In this document: positions 1 to 9,285 of the stretch, piece after piece
Numbering within the stretch: the stretch's first letter is position 1
How the letters are laid out: each line of letters starts with the position of its first letter
NCBI RefSeq assembly: GCF_904846035.1
Contig: NZ_CAJGYT010000001.1
Location: 2,666,001-2,730,000 of the forward strand
Length of the DNA: 64,000 nucleotides
Reading direction: 5' to 3'
From: Psychrobacter aestuarii
Lineage (GTDB): Bacteria > Pseudomonadota > Gammaproteobacteria > Pseudomonadales > Moraxellaceae
Translations under genes and position numbers: made by a program
The notes under the pieces: model-generated
Told to the model about the DNA's origin: nothing
Databases searched by the model: none
The model's input: the letters and a program-made list of their open reading frames with translations, nothing else

Positions 1-1793
1 CGTGTCACGTCAAACTGTTTACCGACTTCTTCTAGCGTGTGGTCGGTCGGCATATCGATACCAAAGCGCATTTTTAGCACGCGCGCTTCACGCTCGGTGA
101 GGTTGCCCAATACGTCGCGGGTCGCTTCACGCAGACCTGCTGAGGTGGCATCATCGACAGGACTTGAGATGGTCGAGTCCTCGATAAAGTCACCTAGGTG
201 CGAGTCTTCATCATCACCGATAGGGGTTTCCATTGAAATCGGCTCTTTGGCGATTTTGAGCACTTTACGGACTTTGACTTCGTCCATTTCTAAACGCTCG
301 CCCAATTCCTCAGGCGTTGGCTCGCGTCCCATTTCTTGTAGCAGCTGACGTGAGACACGGTTGATTTTGTTGATGGTCTCAATCATGTGTACAGGGATAC
401 GGATGGTGCGCGCTTGGTCAGCGATAGAGCGGGTAATCGCCTGACGAATCCACCATGTGGCGTAGGTTGAGAACTTATAACCACGGCGGTATTCAAACTT
501 GTCTACCGCTTTCATCAGACCGATGTTACCTTCTTGAATCAAGTCCAAGAACTGTAGACCACGGTTGGTGTATTTTTTGGCGATAGAGATGACCAGACGC
601 AAGTTTGCCTCGACCATTTCTTTTTTGGCGCGGCGGGCTTTGGCTTCACCGATGGCCATACGGCGGGCGACGTCTTTCATGTCGTGGATTTCCATGTCGA
701 GCTTTTGCTCGTAGTCACGGATTTTGCGCTGCAAGATGATGACGTCATCGATGACTTTTTCTAGCGTTTCGGCAAAGGCAGGCTTGCCTTTTAGACGCTC
801 AGTCAACCAATCGACGTTGGCTTCGTTGCTTGGGAACGTCTTACGGAACTCGGCACGCGGCATGCGACCACGGCGGATGACCAGACGCATGATTTGGCGT
901 TCTTGTTTACGCACATCGTCATACACGTCATGCATGATGGCCATGACTTGGTCAGAGAGGCGGTTGTTGAGCTTGAGCATCATAAAACGATTGGCGAGCA
1001 GCTCATACGCCGCTTCAGCCTGCGGGCTGCCGCGACCATAGTCCAGCAAGGCTTGCTTGGCATCTGTAAACAGTGCCTCAATCTCTTCTAGACGTGCGCG
1101 CACTTCTTCTGGGTCAAGACCGCTGCTTTCTTCTTCTGCATCGTCATCGCTGTCCTCGATGTCGTCATCTTCGATATCGTCGTCGTCATCATCAAGGTCG
1201 GCTTTACCGCTGCTTTTGGTTTTGATAACGGGGATTTTGTCGTCATCATCGCCCGCGGCGTCGTCGCCTGTTTCTGGGTCCAAAAAGCCTGTAATCACAT
1301 CAGAGAGCTTTTTTTCACCCTCGAGTACGCGCTGATATTCATCAAGGACGAACTGCACGGTACCTGGCCAATATGCCATGGCGTGCTGTACGTCGCGGAT
1401 GCCTTCTTCGATGCGCTTAGCGATGGCAATCTCGCCTTCACGAGTTAATAGGTCAACCGTGCCCATCTCGCGCATGTACATACGCACAGGGTCGGTGGTG
1501 CGACCTGGCTCCGTCTCAACCGATGCCAGTACCGCCGCCGCTTCATCGGCTGCCATATCGTCATCGCTTGAGTCGTCATTCATTAAGATGTCGTCATCAT
1601 CAGGCGCTGATTCAAAGATTTTGATGCCCACATCGGTCAGCATCTGGACGATATCTTCAATCTGATCGCTTTCGGTGATGGATTCGGGCAGCTGGTCATT
1701 CACCTCAGCATAGGTAAGGTATCCTTGCTCTTTACCCATCTGAATTAAGGTGGCCAGCTGAGAGGTAGGATGAGAAACTGACTTATCGTTCAT
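1..1793 (-). CDS. rpoD: RNA polymerase sigma factor RpoD (sigma-70), C-terminus cut by window edge
   Basis: Primary sigma factor that directs RNA polymerase to housekeeping promoters. Translating the minus strand from the ATG at 1793-1791 gives 597 residues beginning [19 protein letters not shown] region 1.1-type N-terminus is followed by the region 1.2 motif [16 protein letters not shown]. An unusually acidic non-conserved insert, rich in Asp runs, comes next. Regions 2.1-2.4 are recognisable ([26 protein letters not shown]), then region 3 ([12 protein letters not shown]) and the start of region 4 ([14 protein letters not shown]). The reading frame is still open at base 1, so the region 4.2 recognition helix lies outside the window. 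It is downstream of dnaG on the same strand, the usual order in gammaproteobacteria, but 430 bp away, so it probably has its own promoter. Confidence 0.97.
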   Translation of the reverse strand, partial: MNDKSVSHPTSQLATLIQMGKEQGYLTYAEVNDQLPESITESDQIEDIVQMLTDVGIKIFESAPDDDDILMNDDSSDDDMAADEAAAVLASVETEPGRTTDPVRMYMREMGTVDLLTREGEIAIAKRIEEGIRDVQHAMAYWPGTVQFVLDEYQRVLEGEKKLSDVITGFLDPETGDDAAGDDDDKIPVIKTKSSGKADLDDDDDDIEDDDIEDSDDDAEEESSGLDPEEVRARLEEIEALFTDAKQALLDYGRGSPQAEAAYELLANRFMMLKLNNRLSDQVMAIMHDVYDDVRKQERQIMRLVIRRGRMPRAEFRKTFPSNEANVDWLTERLKGKPAFAETLEKVIDDVIILQRKIRDYEQKLDMEIHDMKDVARRMAIGEAKARRAKKEMVEANLRLVISIAKKYTNRGLQFLDLIQEGNIGLMKAVDKFEYRRGYKFSTYATWWIRQAITRSIADQARTIRIPVHMIETINKINRVSRQLLQEMGREPTPEELGERLEMDEVKVRKVLKIAKEPISMETPIGDDEDSHLGDFIEDSTISSPVDDATSAGLREATRDVLGNLTEREARVLKMRFGIDMPTDHTLEEVGKQFDVT

Positions 1794-2222
1794 AAATACT
1801 CGCTTTGCTTGCATCAGGCATGATTATGGTAGTGCTGCTACGCTTATTAATCCTGTTGGTGCTTATTAATGTTCAGGCTTGTCTGACCAAACCGTGGTGC
1901 GCATCAGTCATCATAAAAATGAGTTGATAAAATATAAAGGCTTAAAAACTTACAATACGATGGCACTGTCTTGCCATCTCAAAAACATCAAAAATACGAC
2001 ATGCAGTACTGACATCAGTAGGGTCGTGATAACAGACCAAGGGCTGAGCGCGCGTCATGACAGCGCATTTTAGCACAGACCCTAGCTGTCGGGCACGATG
2101 TTCCGACCGCGTGCGTTCTCCTTTATAGTGGGGATGTTGCTGTTTTATTTAAAGGGCTGGCTTTGGTTGTCTGTTGGCATGGGCAGATGTCTTAGGCAAA
2201 CCCAGTCAATAAATAACATAAG
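1794..2222. other. rpoD upstream region, no gene seen
   Basis: About 430 bp between dnaG and rpoD without a convincing gene. Short open frames here are not supported by start signals or recognisable protein. The rpoD promoter should lie here on the minus strand. A TATAAA-like hexamer is present (minus strand, 2127-2122) but no good -35 box stands at the right distance, so I do not call a promoter. Confidence 0.5.
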
Positions 2223-4343
2223 TTAGCCCATCTGCGCCGACTGTTCGGCCTGTTTGGCGCGCAGCCAATCGTTTAGGCACTGGCTTTGTTTGCGCACGAT
2301 GGCGAGGGTCACAGGATTGGGATTGCTGATTAAGGCTTGGGTCTTTTTTTGCAAATGGCGGTTCAGCACTTGTGTGACCAAGTTGTCAATCAAGTCATCA
2401 AAGTTTGACACCTCGTGCTTGGCTAGGGTGCGATAAAACTCCGCCCAGCTGCGGCTCAGTACCGCTTGGGTATCCGCGCTTAGATTGGCTAAGATAAAAT
2501 GCGCCGCCGCGTTGATGTCTGCTGGCAGGTGTGGCAGACAGCGCTGAATGGTGCTAACCACCTCAAAGAGCATGGCGTCTTGTAAGTCCGCCCACGCAAT
2601 GGGACGCAAGGCATCGGCAGGGGCTTTTTGTTTGATATGCTGGGGCAGTGCTTGAGCAATGCCTGCCTGTTGCCAAATGCGCAGCAATACATCGGTATCA
2701 AGCGCGCGCGGGCAGTATAAAAAGCAAAGCTGCAACTGCTGGCTGACGGTCATCCCGCCATCAAAATCGAGCAGTGCGTCTTTGGCACTGATGCTTGCTT
2801 TGCGCTTGCCGCCCAGTTTTTGATAAATGTCGTTGTTTAATAAATAACGAAAACTGCTGCCTTTGGGCAAGGCGGTGCTGAGCGCCTTGACCTGCGCCAT
2901 CAGTTTGGCTTTGCCCTCGACCAGACTTAAATCATAGCGCTCACTCAGATAAGCATAAATATATTGCGACAAAGGCACCGCATGACGGATTTGCTCGCGC
3001 ATCGCCTCAGCGCTGTTTGCCTTAATGTAAGTATCGGGGTCGTGCGCATCAGGCAGGGTCAAAAAACGCAGCTCTTTGTCATCGCTCAAAATCGGCAAGC
3101 TGACCTCAAGCGTGCGCCAAGCCGCCTTTTGTCCTGCGCTGTCGCCATCAAAGCACAAGGTCAAAGTCGGGTTGAGCGTGAGTAAGCGCGAGATTTGGCT
3201 CTCGTTAATCGCTGTCCCCATCGACGCCACCGCACCATAGATGCCCGCTTGGTACAGCGCAATCACATCCATATAGCCTTCGACCACAAGCCATGAGTCC
3301 GCGCGCTGCTGGCGCGACTCATAATAGCCATAGAGGACGTGTTGCTTATGAAACACAGGCGAGTCAGAGGAGTTGATGTATTTTGGCTTCACCTCATCAT
3401 CGAGCGCCCGCCCAGCAAAACCAATCACCCGCCCTTGATTGTCGCGAATAGGAAAAATCACGCGGTCGCGCAGTAGGTCATAGTCGCGCCCCGAGTCAGA
3501 ACGGCGCACGAGCCCCAGAGCGCGTAGCCCTTCGATGTCTTGCGGAAAGGCGTGCTCTAAATGCTGCCAGCCAAAGGGTGCATAACCGAGCATAAAGGTG
3601 TCGAGACTGGCGTCCGTAATGCCGCGACTGTTAAAGTAATGCTGCGCGTGCGGGTGGCTGCTCAGACTCTGCCGATAAAAGGCTGCGATGCGCTCTAACA
3701 GCTCATACAAGTTGCCGTCGGCGCCGTGCTCTTGCTCATCGGGCATCGGGGCGGGCAGGTAATCATCATAGCCCATGCCGCTCATGTCATCATAACTGTC
3801 GTCAGAATAGTCGCTATCGGCATAATCGGCGTAGCCTGCATCCATCATCGGTGGATAGGGCGGCGCGTCCATTGGGATGCCTGCACCATCAGGCATCGGA
3901 GCAGCATCACTGGGGTAGGCTTGAGCATCACGGTCAGGCACTGCAGACGCAGGCGCTTGCTCGCTATAGTCGGGCGGTACGCTTGGGATACTGGGTGCTT
4001 TTGATGCCGCTTTGATGGGCGTGCGCTGGTAGCTGACGTTTTTTTGCTCGTCTTTGGGCACCTCGATGCCTGTCTGCCGCGACAGCTCATCGACCGCTTC
4101 CATAAAGCTAAGATTTTCGTAATCGCGCAAAAAGCCAATGGCATTGCCGCCGACACCGCAGCCAAAGCAGTGATAGATGTTTTTTTGCGGATTGACATAA
4201 AAGGAAGGAGATTTTTCGCCATGAAACGGGCAGCAGCCTTTGAACTCATTGCCCGCGCGTTTAAGCGTGGTGTGTCGCCCAATAATACTGACCAAATCAG
4301 CTTGGCTGTTTAATTGTTCTAAAATATGATTGGGAATACTCAT
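2223..4343 (-). CDS. dnaG: DNA primase DnaG
   Basis: Synthesises RNA primers at the replication fork. The 706-residue product starts with a CHC2 zinc-binding domain; Cys38, His41, Cys59 and Cys62 fit the metal ligands. A low-complexity Pro/Asp/Tyr/Met-rich linker of about 110 residues (roughly 100-210) separates it from the catalytic core. The RNA polymerase domain and Toprim centre are clear: the acidic motif VVEGYMDVIALY and, further on, FDGDSAGQKAA. The C-terminal helical part should contact DnaB. It lies upstream of rpoD on the same strand. The linker makes it longer than the roughly 580-residue E. coli enzyme. Confidence 0.97.
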   Translation of the reverse strand: MSIPNHILEQLNSQADLVSIIGRHTTLKRAGNEFKGCCPFHGEKSPSFYVNPQKNIYHCFGCGVGGNAIGFLRDYENLSFMEAVDELSRQTGIEVPKDEQKNVSYQRTPIKAASKAPSIPSVPPDYSEQAPASAVPDRDAQAYPSDAAPMPDGAGIPMDAPPYPPMMDAGYADYADSDYSDDSYDDMSGMGYDDYLPAPMPDEQEHGADGNLYELLERIAAFYRQSLSSHPHAQHYFNSRGITDASLDTFMLGYAPFGWQHLEHAFPQDIEGLRALGLVRRSDSGRDYDLLRDRVIFPIRDNQGRVIGFAGRALDDEVKPKYINSSDSPVFHKQHVLYGYYESRQQRADSWLVVEGYMDVIALYQAGIYGAVASMGTAINESQISRLLTLNPTLTLCFDGDSAGQKAAWRTLEVSLPILSDDKELRFLTLPDAHDPDTYIKANSAEAMREQIRHAVPLSQYIYAYLSERYDLSLVEGKAKLMAQVKALSTALPKGSSFRYLLNNDIYQKLGGKRKASISAKDALLDFDGGMTVSQQLQLCFLYCPRALDTDVLLRIWQQAGIAQALPQHIKQKAPADALRPIAWADLQDAMLFEVVSTIQRCLPHLPADINAAAHFILANLSADTQAVLSRSWAEFYRTLAKHEVSNFDDLIDNLVTQVLNRHLQKKTQALISNPNPVTLAIVRKQSQCLNDWLRAKQAEQSAQMG

Positions 4344-4499
4344 ACCGACGCCAGCTTACCACCAAAAAACCACCACCAAAGCCTGTTTTGTACGCGCCTG
4401 CCTGCCGCCCATATTTAAGACAAACATAAGCTGTCAGCAAAATACGCCTTGATAGCAAAGCGTCGTAAAGGCGTAGAGAGTCGCACAAAAAAGACCGAT

Positions 4500-4531
4500 A
4501 AAAAAAGGTCAACCGTAGAAAGGTTGACCTT
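4500..4531 (-). terminator. Rho-independent terminator of bamD
   Basis: A perfect 10-bp inverted repeat, AAGGTCAACC and GGTTGACCTT with a 7-base loop, stands 35 bases beyond the bamD stop. On the minus strand it is followed by a run of seven T. Confidence 0.9.
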
Positions 4532-4565
4532 GCAGTATAGCATGGATAGCGATTTGCGAGGGGGC

Positions 4566-5759
4566 TTAATCGTTATCCATCATATCATCACTCGGCGCAA
4601 AACGGATGCGGCTGTTGCTCGCGTCTGTTGTGGTGCGGCGTGTGGGGTTGGTGAACTGCGGGTCGACGCTTGCGTCATTTGCCGCTTCGCTCGCGCTGGC
4701 TTGGCTGGTGATTTGCTCAGTTGCGCTCTCAGGCAGACCAAGACCGACATTCACGCCATTGCCGCCTTGTAAGCTGGTGCTGCTTTGCGCGGCAGCGCTA
4801 TTGCTTGGCAATCTGAGCTGCGCTGCGTTACGAATCATCTGCGTACGGGTTGCGCCTGTGTATTCGCCGCGCATATTTGAATCGGTGTTCACACCTGAGC
4901 GACCCAATTTACCAAAGGTCACCTTGTTCAGCCACGAGCGCGCGCGCTTGGTTGAGATTTTAACCTCGCCATCGCTGGTGAGCCATTCAGGGTAGTTAAT
5001 TCGCAACAAGGTGCGGTAGTCATTGGCAAGGTCGGTTAAGCCCAACTGCTCATGACTGTACGCCAAAATCGCGATGGCTTCAGGCACAGAGTCGCTTTGT
5101 GGGTAGTATTGGAATACCCATTTGGCACGGTTGGCGGCCGCTACGTAGGCTTCGCGCTCGATATACCATTTTGCCGCGCTGATTTCGCTTTCGGCAAATT
5201 GGTTATAAATAAAGGTCATGCGCTGGGCAGCATCAGGGGTGTAAGGGCTGTTCGGGTACTTGCTCACCAGCTCTTGGAAGTTGGCAAAGGCAATACGCAA
5301 ATACGCGGTATCACGCTCGGCTTGGTTGAGCTTAAACAGTTGTAGACCGTCTGAGCTGCCTTCCATATTGGCCACACCGCGCACATAGTAAGCGTAGCTC
5401 ACTTGCGGGTTGGCAGGGTAGAGACGAATAAACTGGTCAGCACTGGCGGCCGCGTCTTCAAATTTGTCACTTTCATATTGCGCGTACATGGTATCAAGCA
5501 GCGCTTGCTCAGCGTATTGACCTGTGGGGTAAAAGGTACGCAAGTTGGTCAAGTTCTCGATAGCCGCGTTATAATGGTTTTTGTCAAGGCTCGTGACGGC
5601 ATCGCGGTAGTAGCTTTGCTCTGACTTTTCTGCCGTTGCAATCGCATCTTCGTTTTTGCCAGTTAGGTTTTTAAACGTTTGACAGCCTACCAAGTTGACG
5701 CTGAGAGCAAGCAAGGTTATTGATGATAATTTGATAAACGTGTTGCCAGCAGGGCGCAT
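4566..5759 (-). CDS. bamD: Outer membrane assembly lipoprotein BamD
   Basis: Essential lipoprotein of the BAM complex that inserts beta-barrel proteins into the outer membrane. The start is set at the ATG at 5759 because GGAGAGGAAT stands directly upstream and the protein then begins with a lipoprotein signal peptide ending in the lipobox LVGC. The mature part has TPR-type repeats (YYRDAVTSLDKNHYNAAIENL; EQALLDTMYAQYESDKFEDA). A long Ser/Thr/Asn-rich tail makes it 397 residues, well above the roughly 245 of E. coli. It is divergent from rluD, as in E. coli. An upstream in-frame start giving 33 more residues is possible but would bury the signal peptide. Confidence 0.93.
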   Translation of the reverse strand: MRPAGNTFIKLSSITLLALSVNLVGCQTFKNLTGKNEDAIATAEKSEQSYYRDAVTSLDKNHYNAAIENLTNLRTFYPTGQYAEQALLDTMYAQYESDKFEDAAASADQFIRLYPANPQVSYAYYVRGVANMEGSSDGLQLFKLNQAERDTAYLRIAFANFQELVSKYPNSPYTPDAAQRMTFIYNQFAESEISAAKWYIEREAYVAAANRAKWVFQYYPQSDSVPEAIAILAYSHEQLGLTDLANDYRTLLRINYPEWLTSDGEVKISTKRARSWLNKVTFGKLGRSGVNTDSNMRGEYTGATRTQMIRNAAQLRLPSNSAAAQSSTSLQGGNGVNVGLGLPESATEQITSQASASEAANDASVDPQFTNPTRRTTTDASNSRIRFAPSDDMMDND

Positions 5760-6264
5760 ATTCCTCTCCAGTACCAAACGCATCATAGCAGCGCTATATG
5801 CCATATACAGATTAATAGTAATAAAAAATAAGACCGATAGACAGTCAGGGTAATACATCCAGACGTTGTGCCGAGTGTGTCGTCTACTGCCAAGCAGGGC
5901 AGCGCAATAAGCAAAGCGCGCTATTGGTTATAGTAAGTCAGCTTAGCAAACGTTTGGCAATATCTGCCAATATTCGACACAGACCGAGGCACAGTTTAGC
6001 ACGAGTCGCCAAAGACGCGAGTAGAAATCGTCATCCATGCCATGAAGATACAGTAAATTACTTGGACGTGACATTATAGTGAGTTTTTGTGGCGCGGATT
6101 GCTGCACTTAACTATAGGGCATCATCGGCAGGCGTGTTACACTATGCGGTTACTAACGCCAAAGGTTGCCAGCCATATATGCTGGGCTTTTGCTTGAAAT
6201 ATTGCCTGCGATGACGGTCTGTTATGATACCAGACCTTTACTAACCAATTGAATTGATGACGCT
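5760..6264. other. bamD/rluD divergent intergenic region
   Basis: About 500 bp between two divergently transcribed genes, holding promoters for both. No gene or RNA structure is recognised beyond the rluD promoter listed separately. Confidence 0.5.
6202..6228 (+). promoter_or_regulatory. Predicted sigma-70 promoter (extended -10) of rluD
   Basis: TTGCCT, 15 bases, then TATGAT preceded by TG-N, which makes an extended -10 element. It lies 37 bases before the rluD start. Confidence 0.55.
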
Positions 6265-7359
6265 ATGACCACACCGACCCCACAGCCTTTAACCACCGCC
6301 GCACCTCACGATACGGACATCGATACCCTCGATGAGCGCTTGCTTGATGACAGCGATGCGTTCGATGATGACGAGCCTGAGGCAGCAGCGGCGTCTGATG
6401 TGGTTGATGTCCGTCATGAAGTGACCGAAGATGAGGTAGGACTGCGTATTGATAAGGTTGCCTCTCTTGCCTTTGGTGACTTTTCGCGCGCGCAGTTACA
6501 AGGGTGGCTAAGCGATGGCAGCCTTGTGTGTAATGGCGAGACGCAAAAGCCCAAATACCGCGTAAAGGCGGGCGATGTGTTGCAGCTATCAACCACGCTT
6601 GAGCAGCATGGCGCAGATTTGCCCGAAGACATCGATTTGGATGTGGTCTACGAAGACGATGCGGTACTGGTGATTAACAAACCTGTCGGCATGGTGGTAC
6701 ACCCAGGCGCGGGCAATCCGACGGGCACGCTGGTCAATGCGCTGCTGTATCATTATCCTGCCCAGCATCATTTGCCGCGCGCAGGCTTGGTACACCGTAT
6801 TGATAAAGACACCTCAGGGCTATTGCTGATTGGCAAAACCAAGCCTGCACAGATGGCATTGATGGCACAGCTTAAAGACAAGTCGGTCTACCGTCATTAT
6901 CAGTGCGTGGCGGCAGGCGATGCGGCGAGCTTTATGCGCCATCGGGTGATTGACGCGCCTATCGGTCGTCACCGTACCCAGCGCACCAAGATGACGGTGA
7001 TGACGGCAGGGCGTGATGCGGTTACCCATTTATTAGAGATTACTCCGCTTAATGAAAACTACTGCCTGCTTGATATCGGTCTTGAGACAGGGCGCACGCA
7101 TCAGATTCGTGTGCATTTAAGCCACATCGGGCACCCTTTGGTCGGTGACCGTATGTATGGCGGGCGTCGTCAGCTGCGGGCAGGCTTGAGAGAAGGGCAG
7201 CGTCAGATGATTCAGCGCTTTCCGCGTCAGGCATTGCACGCCTATGCGCTCGGCTTTGTGCATCCCGTGACTGGCGAGGATATCGAAGTCACCGCGCCCT
7301 TGCCAGAAGACATCGTGGCGCTGATTGATGCGCTCGATGACGGCTTAACCCAAAGATAA
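6265..7359 (+). CDS. rluD: 23S rRNA pseudouridine synthase RluD
   Basis: Makes pseudouridines in helix 69 of 23S rRNA. The 364-residue product has an acidic N-terminal extension of about 45 residues, an S4 RNA-binding domain (LRIDKVASLAFGDFSRAQ), and the RluA-family catalytic motif with the nucleophilic Asp in VHRIDKDTSGLLLIGKT. The later family motif TGRTHQIRVHLSHIGHPLVGD is also present. It is followed 16 bases later by pgeF. The bamD-rluD-pgeF neighbourhood is conserved in gammaproteobacteria and supports RluD over RluC or RluA. Confidence 0.94.
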   Translation: MTTPTPQPLTTAAPHDTDIDTLDERLLDDSDAFDDDEPEAAAASDVVDVRHEVTEDEVGLRIDKVASLAFGDFSRAQLQGWLSDGSLVCNGETQKPKYRVKAGDVLQLSTTLEQHGADLPEDIDLDVVYEDDAVLVINKPVGMVVHPGAGNPTGTLVNALLYHYPAQHHLPRAGLVHRIDKDTSGLLLIGKTKPAQMALMAQLKDKSVYRHYQCVAAGDAASFMRHRVIDAPIGRHRTQRTKMTVMTAGRDAVTHLLEITPLNENYCLLDIGLETGRTHQIRVHLSHIGHPLVGDRMYGGRRQLRAGLREGQRQMIQRFPRQALHAYALGFVHPVTGEDIEVTAPLPEDIVALIDALDDGLTQR

Positions 7360-7375
7360 CGGGCAAAGGGTACTT

Positions 7376-8209
7376 ATGAGCGAGCCACTACAAATACTGG
7401 CGCACCGTGACCGCCTTTTGGTGTTACAAACCACCACGGGGCTTGCCGCGGCGGCAAGCGACATGCTGCAACCCCAAACCGCAAGCTATGGCGCGTTCAA
7501 TCTGGGGCTGCATGTGCGCGATGACAGCGCGTCGGTACTTGCAAACCGTATGGCGCTGCTGGATGCGGTAAATCAATACACAACCGCGCAGCCCATTACC
7601 AAAATACAATGGCTAAACCAAGTGCATGGGGATACGGTATATCTGGCAGACAAAGCGCCAAGCCTGCAAGCACCTGATGCCGATGCGCTTATCAGTCAGC
7701 GCGCGGGGCAAGCATTGGCCATTATGACGGCAGACTGCGTGCCTGTGGTATTGCACCAGCCAGCCACAGGGCAGATTGCGGCCATCCATGCAGGCTGGCA
7801 AGGACTGGCAAACGGTATTATTGCTAAGACTGCCGCGCAGTTTGCCACAGACATGCCCATTCATGCATGGATAGGGGCGTGTATCAGCCAAGACAACTAT
7901 GAAGTCGATATGACGGTGGCGCAGAAGCTGTACGCAGGCTGCCAGCAGGCGCGCAGCGTGTCTGATATGACGGCAGCCGCGTTTGTCGCCCGCTACAGTG
8001 ACGCGCCATCATTAAGCGCCGCCAAATGTCATATTGACTTACCGAAGTTGGCTTTTGACCAGCTGCGCTATGCTGGCGCCGAAGTGCAGCACCCACTGCC
8101 CATCGATTGCAGCTACGCGCAGACGCGCTATTATTCCTATCGCCGTCAGACGCACCGCGCGCAGACTGCTACAGGGCGTATGGCCATGGTGATTGTTCGT
8201 TTGTCTTGA
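7376..8209 (+). CDS. pgeF: Purine nucleoside phosphorylase/multicopper-oxidase-like protein PgeF (YfiH family)
   Basis: A 277-residue member of the Cu-oxidase_4/YfiH family. Family work assigns purine nucleoside and adenosine cleavage activity, and in E. coli a role in peptidoglycan editing. Hallmarks are the metal-binding motif MTADCVPVVL, the strongly conserved HAGWQGLANGI, and the C-terminal DCSYAQTRYYSYRR. It follows rluD closely on the same strand and is probably co-transcribed. Start ATG at 7376. Confidence 0.9.
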   Translation: MSEPLQILAHRDRLLVLQTTTGLAAAASDMLQPQTASYGAFNLGLHVRDDSASVLANRMALLDAVNQYTTAQPITKIQWLNQVHGDTVYLADKAPSLQAPDADALISQRAGQALAIMTADCVPVVLHQPATGQIAAIHAGWQGLANGIIAKTAAQFATDMPIHAWIGACISQDNYEVDMTVAQKLYAGCQQARSVSDMTAAAFVARYSDAPSLSAAKCHIDLPKLAFDQLRYAGAEVQHPLPIDCSYAQTRYYSYRRQTHRAQTATGRMAMVIVRLS

Positions 8210-8292
8210 TAGTGCCTTGATAGCACGTGAATAAAGCCGCGATGGCGTATTTTTTTAATAGTATTTATTGATGATTTGATAGTAGAGCGTGT

Positions 8293-8886
8293 ATGACGAC
8301 CTCAGTGACTCCCAAAACCGCCACTCAAGACTTGTCTATGGCGGTGATTTATCACAGCAACTACGGGCACACCCGCCGCGTAGCCGAAGCCATTGCCGAG
8401 GGCGCGCGCCAAGTGCTGCCTGCCGAGCAAATCAAGGCGATAGACATTCACGATGTGGATTGGGACTTTATTGATGCTGCGGATGTGCTGGTGTTTGGCT
8501 CTGCGGTGTATATGGGCAGCATCACGGCAGAATTTAAGACCTTTATGGATGAGACCTCACAGCGCTGGTATCACCGCAAATGGGAAGGTAAGTGGGCAGC
8601 AGGCTTTGCCAACTCAGGTGGACTGAGTGGGGACAAGCTCGCCGTTTTGCAACAAATCTGCCTATATGCCATGCAGCACGGGATGCATTGGCTGGGTTTG
8701 CCCTTGATGCCGACAGGACACAGTGAAACTGACTTAAACCGTCTGTCCAGCTTTTTGGGCTTGATGACCCAATCTATCGATGCGCCGCCAGAAGAGACGC
8801 CATGTAAAGGCGATATCGATACCGCCATCTGGTTTGGTGCATATTTGGCAAAGACCATCATCAAGCACGCACCCAATAGCGTTTAA
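8293..8886 (+). CDS. Flavodoxin-family NAD(P)H:quinone/FMN oxidoreductase
   Basis: 197 residues with a flavodoxin-like fold. The FMN phosphate loop near residues 16-30 reads AVIYHSNYGHTRRVAEAI, and the second flavin-contact segment is FGSAVYMGSITAEFKTFMDE. The segment FANSGGLSGDKLAVLQ resembles WrbA-type enzymes. The first 15 residues precede the first beta strand, so an internal ATG at 8338 is an alternative start. The substrate cannot be read from sequence. A terminator follows directly. Confidence 0.8.
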   Translation: MTTSVTPKTATQDLSMAVIYHSNYGHTRRVAEAIAEGARQVLPAEQIKAIDIHDVDWDFIDAADVLVFGSAVYMGSITAEFKTFMDETSQRWYHRKWEGKWAAGFANSGGLSGDKLAVLQQICLYAMQHGMHWLGLPLMPTGHSETDLNRLSSFLGLMTQSIDAPPEETPCKGDIDTAIWFGAYLAKTIIKHAPNSV

Positions 8887-8903
8887 GCCGCTACATCATA
8901 CCG

Positions 8904-8939
8904 AAAAAGCAGCGCATGAGTCATGGGCTGCTTTTTTTT
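8904..8939 (+). terminator. Rho-independent terminator after the flavodoxin gene
   Basis: AAAAAGCAGC ... GCTGCTTTTT hairpin with a T run, 18 bases after the stop at 8886. The stem is A-flanked, so it can also act on the opposite strand, where it lies just beyond the small lipoprotein gene. Confidence 0.85.
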
Positions 8940-8953
8940 GTGTTCCGTTAATG

Positions 8954-9094
8954 CTAAGGCGCAGTGGTTTTGTGACCTTGCGGCTGTAAGGTGGTCACAG
9001 GAATCGGGCTATCAACGAACTGTATGCTCTGACAGCCTGAGAGTGACAGCGTGATGAGTACAGCTGCCCATGTCGAAAAAATCTTAGTCATCAT
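8954..9094 (-). CDS. Small predicted lipoprotein, 46 residues
   Basis: A short minus-strand frame that reads as a complete lipoprotein: MMTKIFSTWAAVLITLSLSG, then the lipobox Cys21, then a 26-residue mature part beginning CQSIQFVDSPIPVTT. One basic residue, a hydrophobic stretch and the LSGC lipobox are what signal peptidase II needs. The gene ends 15 bases from the terminator at 8904-8939. It lies beyond the terminator of the tol operon, so it needs its own promoter. I do not recognise the family. Two adjacent ATG codons (9094 and 9091) could serve as start. Confidence 0.6.
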   Translation of the reverse strand: MMTKIFSTWAAVLITLSLSGCQSIQFVDSPIPVTTLQPQGHKTTAP

Positions 9095-9181
9095 AACGAT
9101 GTACATCTCGTTAATGGTACAGGGTACGGCGCATGGGGCAGCGCCCGTACAGCGCGGCGCATCCAGTCAACCGTAGGGTAA

Positions 9182-9214
9182 TAAAAAAGTGCCTTATCTA
9201 AACTATAAGGCACT
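9182..9214 (-). terminator. Terminator of the tol operon
   Basis: Perfect 10-bp inverted repeat AGTGCCTTAT/ATAAGGCACT with a 7-base loop. On the minus strand it is followed by six T, about 70 bases past the tolB stop. Confidence 0.9.
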
Positions 9215-9285
9215 GATGATACAACATACAAGCGTTATTATACTGCCAACATAAGGGCGATGCTATGCGTGCAGCAAGTGGCAGA

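Noticed and set aside
6263..6592. Minus-strand 109-codon open frame under rluD
   Set aside because: It lies wholly inside rluD, which has strong family motifs; the shadow frame has no recognisable protein and no start signal. The same applies to most long frames opposite hrpA, putA and dnaG.
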